DNA of 5,141 bases. Origin: Candidatus Bathycorpusculum sp. (GTDB taxonomy: Archaea; Thermoproteota; Bathyarchaeia; Bathyarchaeales; Bathycorpusculaceae). Position numbers and translations under genes: made by a program. Where the stretch lies: positions 1-5,141 of the forward strand of contig WREZ01000108.1 in assembly GCA_009779045.1 (NCBI GenBank). The letters are read 5' to 3'. The first letter of the stretch is position 1. Each line of letters starts with the position of its first letter. This document shows positions 1 to 3,762 of this stretch, one piece after another. The notes below the pieces were generated by a model that was given only the letters and a program-made list of their open reading frames with translations, did no database searches and was not told the origin of the DNA.

Positions 1-161
1 GGTGGCGCGTCGTATGAGTCATCTATGAGTTTTATGGTGAATTGTGGTGTAGATGGTTTTTGTACAGCTTGCACACTCATAGGTACAAGTGAAAACAGAA
101 ATAAACTTGACAACATTAAAAATGTTAATGTTACTGTTAAAAACCTGTTTAGGTTAGTCAT
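1..161 (-). CDS. Partial secreted or membrane-anchored hypothetical protein (N-terminus only)
   Basis: On the minus strand an ATG at 161-159 opens a frame of 53 codons that runs off the left edge. It begins MTNLNRFLTVTLTFLMLSSL. A short N-terminal stretch with one Arg (residue 6) is followed by a hydrophobic core at about residues 7-27, then a small-residue region (SVQA, residues 29-32) that could be a signal-peptidase site. The mature start is VQKPSTPQFTIKLIDDSYDA. From memory, the KPS-x-P-x-FT-x-K-x-(V/I)D-x-SYD pattern recurs in archaeal surface proteins of unknown function; this was not checked by search. The frame is open further upstream, but no ATG was seen there. A TATA-like stretch at 184-192 would put transcription start close to 161, so translation may be nearly leaderless. 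Most of the protein lies outside the window, so no function can be assigned. Confidence 0.72.
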   Translation of the reverse strand, partial: MTNLNRFLTVTLTFLMLSSLFLFSLVPMSVQAVQKPSTPQFTIKLIDDSYDAP

Positions 162-182
162 ATTTAGTTTAATATGTTTGGT

Positions 183-193
183 CAAATAAAAAT
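183..193 (-). promoter_or_regulatory. Possible TATA box of the partial secreted-protein gene
   Basis: Read on the minus strand this is TTTTTATTTG, an A/T-only core followed by G. Its centre (about 188) lies about 26 bases upstream of 162, just before the ATG at 161. That is the usual archaeal TATA-to-start distance for a leaderless message. The surrounding DNA is very AT-rich, so a chance match is quite possible. Confidence 0.35.
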
Positions 194-253
194 TTTTTGC
201 GGTATCAGGTGTTGGGGTGAAACTATTTTGTGTTGGTTTGTGTTGTTTGTTAC

Positions 254-432
254 TTCTATGGTATGTATTCAGCTCACACGGTTTTATAGACGTTAAATTA
301 AAGCGTGTATCATAAACATGTATGTACAACCATTGTTATATGGATAAAATCTACACGAAAAATTAAGCGCTGTAAAAAAATGAACAAACTAAAAACATGT
401 TTTCACCGAAGCTGAATACACACCAGATAGAA
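254..432 (-). repeat. Long imperfect inverted repeat; candidate structured RNA or MITE-like remnant
   Basis: The left arm 254-274 pairs with the right arm 410-432. All 21 left-arm bases align except one (263 with 421), and the right arm carries a 2-base bulge (426-427). The core is TGTATTCAGCT at 264-274 and AGCTGAATACA at 410-420. The loop of about 135 bases has more symmetry: CGGT 279-282 with ACCG 405-408, CGTGTA 304-309 with TACACG 352-357, CATA 311-314 with TATG 339-342, and the palindrome AAAACATGTTTT at 392-403. The single arm mismatch becomes a G-U pair only if the minus strand is transcribed, which favours a minus-strand RNA. A T-rich stretch at 466-480 could act as a TATA region for such an RNA, starting near 445. 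Alternatively the arms could be terminal inverted repeats of a roughly 180-bp element, although I see no clear target-site duplication. The rest of 162-515 holds no convincing gene. Confidence 0.55.
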
Positions 433-465
433 AAGAGGTAAAATTTGTGATAGGGGTAAGTTGTT

Positions 466-480
466 AAAAAATAAAAGAAA
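466..480 (-). terminator. T-rich tract downstream of alba, possible archaeal terminator
   Basis: On the minus strand, 36 bases past the alba stop, the sequence reads TTTCTTTTATTTTTT. Archaeal RNA polymerase commonly terminates at oligo-T tracts without needing a hairpin, so this is the natural end of the alba transcript. The same stretch could also serve as a TATA-like element for a transcript entering the inverted repeat at 432. Both readings rest only on base composition and position. Confidence 0.4.
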
Positions 481-515
481 TTGATTGTTTGTTTTTGGTT
501 TTGACGATTTGTGCC

Positions 516-806
516 TTATGCTTTTTTGCTTAAGGTGATCTCCATCGTGGAAACCATTCTGGATTTGTTCTCGCCTTCACGTGGTGGCATCTCAGCGGTG
601 CCGATGGCAATTCTGCTCACTTTGAGGTCTTTAACAAAACGGTTTCTTGCAATTTCAGCTACGTCAACAGCTGTAGTGATTGCTTGACCTCGTGCTTTCA
701 AAGTGATTTCTTTGAGGTTGCCTGAAGAGAGGCTTGTTATAATGGCTAGAACATAGCTCATTGGAGGTTTATTTCCAACGAAGATTACATCTGCGTTTTC
801 AGTCAT
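516..806 (-). CDS. albA: Alba family DNA/RNA-binding chromatin protein
   Basis: Alba is a small basic protein that dimerises, coats archaeal DNA and also binds RNA. The 96-residue product is full length for the family. The hallmark N-terminal segment VIFVGNKPPMSYVLAIIT (residues 7-24) contains Lys13 at the position of the conserved Lys of Sulfolobus Alba, whose acetylation lowers DNA affinity. It is followed by the conserved LKARGQAITTAVDVAEIARNRF region (residues 36-57) and a C-terminal beta-hairpin, KVSRIAIGTAEM...STMEITLSKKA, whose loop (about 74-83, PPREGENKSR) is the arm expected to reach into the minor groove. The ATG at 806 is supported by AAGGAGT eight bases upstream. The gene is monocistronic: it diverges from the lipid-enzyme gene and is followed by about 350 non-coding bases. 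Its leader contains a strong hairpin (834-876). Identification is secure. Confidence 0.97.
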   Translation of the reverse strand: MTENADVIFVGNKPPMSYVLAIITSLSSGNLKEITLKARGQAITTAVDVAEIARNRFVKDLKVSRIAIGTAEMPPREGENKSRMVSTMEITLSKKA

Positions 807-814
807 ATTGTTTT

Positions 815-821
815 ACTCCTT
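815..821 (-). promoter_or_regulatory. Strong Shine-Dalgarno of alba
   Basis: AAGGAGT on the minus strand lies eight bases before the ATG at 806. It is the best ribosome binding site in the window. It fixes the alba start and implies a leadered mRNA, unlike several near-leaderless neighbours. Confidence 0.85.
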
Positions 822-833
822 ATGTTGCTTTGT

Positions 834-876
834 GTAACGCTACTGCTTTGCGCGCTAGTGCGCAACAGAACGTTAC
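834..876 (-). promoter_or_regulatory. Compound hairpin in the alba 5' leader
   Basis: Three nested perfect arms pair in order: GTAACG 834-839 with CGTTAC 871-876, CTG 843-845 with CAG 866-868, and TTGCGC 848-853 with GCGCAA 860-865. This gives 15 base pairs around a 6-base loop (854-859), with a 3-by-2 internal loop and a 2-base bulge. The alba TATA box centred at about 903 predicts a transcription start near 877, so this stem-loop would form the extreme 5' end of the alba mRNA. About 27 unpaired bases, including the Shine-Dalgarno, would follow before the ATG. It may protect the message, enhance translation or be a binding site for Alba itself; these roles are inference. The pairing is directly visible. 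Confidence 0.65.
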
Positions 877-885
877 CATTCTATT

Positions 886-909
886 AAGTTATTAACTTCC
901 TTATAAGTT
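886..909 (-). promoter_or_regulatory. alba promoter: TATA box with overlapping inverted repeats
   Basis: The TATA element reads CTTATAAG (900-907, itself a palindrome). Between it and the predicted start (about 877) lies AAGTTA-T-TAACTT (886-898), a near-perfect palindrome. A third copy of the half-site AAGTT (905-909) overlaps the TATA box and pairs with AACTT at 894-898. Dyads between the TATA box and start site are typical places for archaeal repressors. The order TATAAG, two bases, AGTTA, ACTTA is also found at the eS26 promoter (2064-2083). Confidence 0.55.
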
Positions 910-982
910 CACTGAAAATGTCGCGGTTAAAAAACGAGTTTTTGTACTAAAATAGGTTTAAAGGGCATCTTTTGGAAAGGCT

Positions 983-992
983 TTTTATTATA
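983..992 (+). promoter_or_regulatory. Possible TATA box for the CDP-alcohol phosphotransferase gene
   Basis: TTTTATTATA is centred near 988 and predicts a start near 1013. That leaves a leader of about 28 bases containing the GAAGGA site before the GTG at 1041. A weaker alternative, GGTTTAAAG at 955-963, would start transcription near 985. Either way, transcription would begin downstream of the longer-frame TTG at 972, which argues against that start. Confidence 0.35.
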
Positions 993-1027
993 GCAGCAGT
1001 AATTGGCAATAAGTATCAATTAAATTT

Positions 1028-1033
1028 GAAGGA
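1028..1033 (+). promoter_or_regulatory. Shine-Dalgarno-like site deciding the start at 1041
   Basis: GAAGGA lies seven bases before the GTG at 1041, a suitable spacing. It supports this GTG over the TTG at 972, although the latter also has AAGGG (961-965) at reasonable spacing, so the evidence is not one-sided. Confidence 0.45.
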
Positions 1034-1040
1034 CCAAGAT

Positions 1041-1733
1041 GTGTTAACTAAACTTAAAAAAAGAATTCAAGAAATGTTAGGCACTGAAGCAAATGTTGCA
1101 TATAGGTTAGGGCTTACGCCAAATAAAATTAGTGTCATAGGTTTTGTTCTGTCTTTGGTGTCTGCTGTTGCATATGTTGTGGTGCCAATGCGACCGGTTT
1201 TGTTTTTGGTTTTAGCAGTGGTGTTTATGTTAGCGTCAGGTTTCTGCGATACTATGGATGGTATAGTAGCTAGGAAGTTTAATCAGGCCTCTGTGTTTGG
1301 GGCTTTTTTTGATTCAGTTTTAGATAGGTATGCTGATGTAGCAATTTATGCAGGAATAATTGTTAGTGGTCTATGTAGTCCTGTGTGGGGACTTGCAGCT
1401 TTGGCAGGTTCAGTGCTTGTTAGTTATACGCGGGCGCGGGCAGAAGGGGTTGGGATAAAAATGGAGTCTGTTGGGTTTGCTGAGCGTGCAGAGCGTATGT
1501 TAATTTTAGGTGTTTTTACTATTTTGGCAGTGTTTTATCCGCATTTTGTGTCTGCGACACCGATGTCATCGTCAAATGTTTTAGGTATTTTTACATTTGG
1601 TGCAGGGTCTTATTTGCCAGTTTTAAATGTGGGTATAATAATTTTAGCGGTGATTACAAATATTACAGTTATACAAAGGGTGTATTATGTGTTTAAAGTG
1701 TTAAAAAGTAATAAAAAGAATTTTGTTATATAA
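1041..1733 (+). CDS. CDP-alcohol phosphotransferase, archaetidylinositol phosphate synthase-like
   Basis: This is a membrane enzyme that transfers a phosphoalcohol from a CDP-lipid with release of CMP. The probable reaction is CDP-archaeol plus inositol-1-phosphate to archaetidylinositol phosphate. Numbering from the GTG at 1041 (230 residues), the full family signature D-x2-D-G-x2-A-R-x8-G-x3-D-x3-D is present: Asp70, Asp73, Gly74, Ala77, Arg78, Gly87, Asp91, Asp95. These acidic residues bind the metal ions and the CDP group. The segments SYTRARAEG (128-136) and VGFAERAER (144-152) resemble inositol-phosphate-type synthases, from family memory. About six membrane helices are visible, near 29-48, 53-69, 95-112, 115-132, 153-170 and 194-221. 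The frame extends back to a TTG at 972. I prefer 1041 because VLTKLKKRIQ is a typical family N-terminus and a Shine-Dalgarno precedes it. The 3' end nearly abuts that of eS26. Family assignment is firm; the substrate is less so. Confidence 0.9.
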   Translation: MLTKLKKRIQEMLGTEANVAYRLGLTPNKISVIGFVLSLVSAVAYVVVPMRPVLFLVLAVVFMLASGFCDTMDGIVARKFNQASVFGAFFDSVLDRYADVAIYAGIIVSGLCSPVWGLAALAGSVLVSYTRARAEGVGIKMESVGFAERAERMLILGVFTILAVFYPHFVSATPMSSSNVLGIFTFGAGSYLPVLNVGIIILAVITNITVIQRVYYVFKVLKSNKKNFVI

Positions 1734-1741
1734 GAAAAGTT

Positions 1742-2029
1742 TTATCTTCTGTGGCCTTTTGAGTGGCGTTCAGCTTCAGCTCTTACTTTAACGATACCGC
1801 GGTGTACTGCACATGATATACAGTAATATTTAGTATCGACCCAAGAGGCTAAGAATGTTCCTTTTTGTCGAAGTTCCTTTGCTAATTGTGGTTCAACAAA
1901 AGATACTCTTCGCGTTGATCGCTTTGCTTTGTCACGCGGCACCATGGCCCCACAATTTACGCATTGAACAAGACTACTACTTCCTTTGCTTCCTTTTGCT
2001 CTTCCTCGACTTTTTCGTTTAACTGGCAT
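1742..2029 (-). CDS. rps26e: 30S ribosomal protein eS26
   Basis: eS26 is a zinc-binding small-subunit protein located near the mRNA exit region in eukaryotic ribosomes. The 95-residue product starts MPVKRKSRGRAKGS, a basic tail. It carries two CxxC pairs, Cys23/Cys26 in QCVNCGAMVPRDKA and Cys70/Cys73 in YYCISCAVHRGIVKVR, which together form the zinc site of the family. The C-terminus is basic (HSKGHRR). The ATG at 2029 is supported by AGAGGTT seven bases upstream. The gene lies 46 bases downstream of the DUF4438 gene on the same strand and has a TATA-like sequence across the end of that gene, so it may be transcribed both alone and with DUF4438. Because eS26 is absent from classical Euryarchaeota, it is the best taxonomic clue in the window. 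Confidence 0.97.
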   Translation of the reverse strand: MPVKRKSRGRAKGSKGSSSLVQCVNCGAMVPRDKAKRSTRRVSFVEPQLAKELRQKGTFLASWVDTKYYCISCAVHRGIVKVRAEAERHSKGHRR

Positions 2030-2036
2030 TATTTTT

Positions 2037-2043
2037 AACCTCT
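2037..2043 (-). promoter_or_regulatory. Shine-Dalgarno of eS26
   Basis: AGAGGTT on the minus strand, seven bases before the ATG at 2029, matches the anti-Shine-Dalgarno well and fixes the start. Confidence 0.65.
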
Positions 2044-2063
2044 AATTCTTTTATTTCAAATAT

Positions 2064-2084
2064 AAGTTAACTGTCTTATATATC
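2064..2084 (-). promoter_or_regulatory. eS26 promoter: TATA box overlapping the DUF4438 stop codon, plus AGTTAACT dyad
   Basis: Read on the minus strand, ATATATAAG (2083-2075) forms a TATA box that contains the last codons and the TAA stop of DUF4438 (2078-2076). The palindrome AGTTAACT (2065-2072) follows after two bases. Transcription would start near 2053, leaving a leader of about 23 bases with the Shine-Dalgarno intact. The arrangement TATAAG, two bases, AGTTA, ACTTA is also seen at the alba promoter, where three extra bases split the dyad. Confidence 0.5.
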
Positions 2085-2972
2085 TGCCCTTAATTTTAAT
2101 AAAGAAGCAAGGTTTGCTTTAGGATTTATCTTAGGAACAATCGCGCCAATTGCAGAAGTCATCAAAGATGTAACACCTGGACCATGTCCAGCAGTCACAC
2201 AATTAGCGTGAACTATCACACCAACAGAAACTGCGCCTTTCCTATAAATTCTACCATAAGAATGATCTGCATCCAATATAGCAACAAGAGCCCCAAGCCG
2301 CAAATCTTCAAGCCCAAACTGCTCAACAATAGAAGTGTCAAACAATTGAATATCATAATCACCACTATTAACCTGATTAGCACCCAAACCAGAACCCATG
2401 ATGCTAGCAGGTATAACATGAGTAACAGGAACCTCAAGCATACCCCCGTTAACATATGGGTTTATTGCATCAAGCAGACAAGGGTCCATATTTACCAATT
2501 TTATATCAGGAAAATCCAACAATTTTAAACCAGTACCATAAGCCTTTATTTGAATTTTATCACCAATTAGAAGCCTATCAACAATTTCAGGGTTAAAATC
2601 AATTAACACATGCTCTATACCACCATGTTTACCCGTTACAGTACCAATTTGACCCTTAGCATCCCCACTAGCAACAACCGCCTGATTCCCAATACATGAC
2701 AAAATATTGTAAGCAGTATTTGCCGCACCACCAGAACGGACATCATTTTCTTTATTAGTAGTACTAACACAGGGCTCCACATGATCTGCTTCCCAACCAC
2801 ACGCAAAATCGCCAACACGAAGATTATATGTTATCCCACCTACACCAGGCAATATACATGGAACCCCATTGGTTGAAATATTGTAAACATTTTTTGTCGT
2901 GGGACTTGCTATTTCGCCTACAACAGAGAGCTTTACTAGTTTTTCACGGTTCGTTCTCAGCATTAAAATCAT
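2076..2972 (-). CDS. DUF4438 family protein of unknown function
   Basis: I recognise this 298-residue protein as a member of the DUF4438 family from its motifs. It is a probable soluble protein: no signal peptide or membrane helix is visible. The conserved features run in order: PGVGGITYNLRVGDFACGWEADHVEP (42-67), SGDAKGQIGTVTGKHGGIEHVL (102-123), a middle part with MGSGLGANQ (192-200), and DADHSYGRIYRKGAVSVGVIVH (234-255) leading into GHGPGVTSLMTS (262-273). Several invariant-looking His residues (64, 116, 237, 255, 263), with nearby Asp, could bind a metal or a ligand; that is inference. The family is shared by archaea and thermophilic bacteria such as Thermotoga, but I know of no established reaction. 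The start at 2972 could instead be the ATG at 2963 (MLRTNREKL). The gene is immediately upstream of eS26 and diverges from the CBS gene. Confidence 0.85.
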   Translation of the reverse strand: MILMLRTNREKLVKLSVVGEIASPTTKNVYNISTNGVPCILPGVGGITYNLRVGDFACGWEADHVEPCVSTTNKENDVRSGGAANTAYNILSCIGNQAVVASGDAKGQIGTVTGKHGGIEHVLIDFNPEIVDRLLIGDKIQIKAYGTGLKLLDFPDIKLVNMDPCLLDAINPYVNGGMLEVPVTHVIPASIMGSGLGANQVNSGDYDIQLFDTSIVEQFGLEDLRLGALVAILDADHSYGRIYRKGAVSVGVIVHANCVTAGHGPGVTSLMTSAIGAIVPKINPKANLASLLKLRADI

Positions 2973-3005
2973 CGCTCAGATTCGAGTAAAAAAGATTAGA
3001 GCACA

Positions 3006-3013
3006 ATATAAAA
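3006..3013 (-). promoter_or_regulatory. Possible TATA box of the DUF4438 gene
   Basis: On the minus strand TTTTATAT is centred near 3010, predicting a start near 2983. That is about 10 bases before the ATG at 2972, or 20 before the ATG at 2963. No clear Shine-Dalgarno is seen, consistent with a short leader. Confidence 0.45.
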
Positions 3014-3078
3014 CTTGCAGACCCCCAGCAGTAATTTTGTAAGCATCATGTAGACAACTCTTAAATTACACTTTTCTT

Positions 3079-3087
3079 ATTTTAAAC
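3079..3087 (+). promoter_or_regulatory. Possible TATA box of the CBS-domain gene
   Basis: ATTTTAAAC is centred near 3083 and predicts a start near 3109, only about 8 bases before the ATG at 3117. The upstream GGATGA (3108-3113) is too close to be a good Shine-Dalgarno. A nearly leaderless message is the simplest reading. Confidence 0.4.
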
Positions 3088-3116
3088 ATGAACATCAGTT
3101 ATAAAGTGGATGAACA

Positions 3117-3695
3117 ATGGCAGAATTTGGTTTAAAAACAAAAATGCTAGTAAAAGATGTGATGAATAGCCCAGTAATAACTGCTGACGATAATGAAACA
3201 GCAAATAACATAGCAGTTACAATGGATAAAGCAAAGTTAGGAGCAGTAATTATTACCAACAATGAAGGAAAACCCATTGGAATTATTACTGAACGTGACC
3301 TTGTAGTTAGGGTTATTGCAAAAAACAAAAAACCCGATGAAATCAGAGCAAAAGAAATCATGACCACTCCACTTATAACAATTGATCCTGAGACCACCAT
3401 AAGCGATGCAGCAAGAGAAATGAACCGCAAAAATATAAGGCGCTTAGGGGTGTTCTATAAAGGCAATTTGACAGGCATAGTTTCAAACAAAGACTTACTA
3501 GGCGTTATGCCAGAGCTTATGGAAATAACACAAGAACACACACGCATTGAAAACGCAAACATAACAGAAGAACAAGAAGAAAACTCACAGTCAGGCTATT
3601 GTGACAACTGTGAAATTTACTCTGAAAACCTCAAAGCACACAATGGACAAAACATATGTGACGAATGCCGCATAGAGCTCGAACAAGAAAAATAA
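3117..3695 (+). CDS. Two-CBS-domain protein with C-terminal zinc-ribbon-like tail
   Basis: Paired CBS domains form a Bateman module that usually binds adenine nucleotides or S-adenosylmethionine and reports energy or metabolite state to a partner. In this 192-residue protein CBS1 covers about 11-65 (VKDVMNSPVITADDNETANN... GAVIITNNEGKPIGIITERDLV) and CBS2 about 77-131 (RAKEIMTTPLITIDPETTISDAAREM... GNLTGIVSNKDLL). The ITERDLV and VSNKDLL ends are the usual nucleotide-phosphate contacts. After an acidic linker (about 139-157) comes a tail with YCDNCEIYS (Cys162, Cys165) and ICDECRIELE (Cys181, Cys184), spaced like a small zinc ribbon. No catalytic domain is fused, so it probably acts by binding another protein or nucleic acid; the partner is unknown. 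It is followed by dihydroorotase 67 bases downstream, but a palindrome and a TATA box lie between, so co-transcription is doubtful. Confidence 0.93.
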   Translation: MAEFGLKTKMLVKDVMNSPVITADDNETANNIAVTMDKAKLGAVIITNNEGKPIGIITERDLVVRVIAKNKKPDEIRAKEIMTTPLITIDPETTISDAAREMNRKNIRRLGVFYKGNLTGIVSNKDLLGVMPELMEITQEHTRIENANITEEQEENSQSGYCDNCEIYSENLKAHNGQNICDECRIELEQEK

Positions 3696-3704
3696 CAATT
3701 TAAA

Positions 3705-3729
3705 GCCCAATTGGGCACAAACACTTTTT
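3705..3729 (+). terminator. Palindrome GCCCAATTGGGC plus T5: terminator of the CBS gene or operator of dihydroorotase
   Basis: A perfect 12-bp palindrome lies at 3705-3716, ten bases after the CBS stop. As RNA it gives a 4-bp GC stem with an AATT loop. A run of five T follows at 3725-3729. The stem is short and its distance from the T run is larger than in bacterial terminators. The palindrome also sits about 16 bases upstream of the dihydroorotase TATA box, where a DNA-binding regulator or activator could act. Both roles are possible. Confidence 0.45.
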
Positions 3730-3731
3730 AA

Positions 3732-3738
3732 TTATATA
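3732..3738 (+). promoter_or_regulatory. Probable TATA box of the dihydroorotase gene
   Basis: TTATATA is centred at 3735, so transcription should start near 3761. That is two bases before the GTG at 3763, which fits a leaderless message and explains the absence of a Shine-Dalgarno. Confidence 0.55.
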
Positions 3739-3762
3739 CATCGCATACTCTTACTATATCAC

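Noticed and set aside
254..432. Insertion sequence
   Set aside because: Terminal-repeat-like arms exist, but there is no transposase frame between them and no clear target duplication, so only a MITE-like remnant or an RNA is kept as a possibility.
162..515. tRNA, box C/D RNA or CRISPR array in the gene-free stretch
   Set aside because: There is no cloverleaf or T-loop motif, no C box (RTGATGA) paired with D boxes, and no regularly spaced direct repeats. Only the inverted repeat stands out.
2216..2455. 79-codon Leu-rich frame on the minus strand
   Set aside because: It is an out-of-frame shadow of DUF4438. The hydrophobicity comes from reading its codons in another frame.
2184..2528. 114-codon open frame on the plus strand opposite DUF4438
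   Set aside because: It lies entirely within the well-supported DUF4438 gene on the other strand and has low-complexity, Ile/Asn/Thr-rich composition with no recognisable motif.
2636..2818. 60-codon frame on the minus strand
   Set aside because: Another frame-shifted shadow inside DUF4438, with no start signal or motif.
3095..3430. 111-codon hydrophobic frame on the minus strand over the CBS gene
   Set aside because: It is antisense to clear CBS domain 1 and appears membrane-like only because the opposite strand encodes polar residues.
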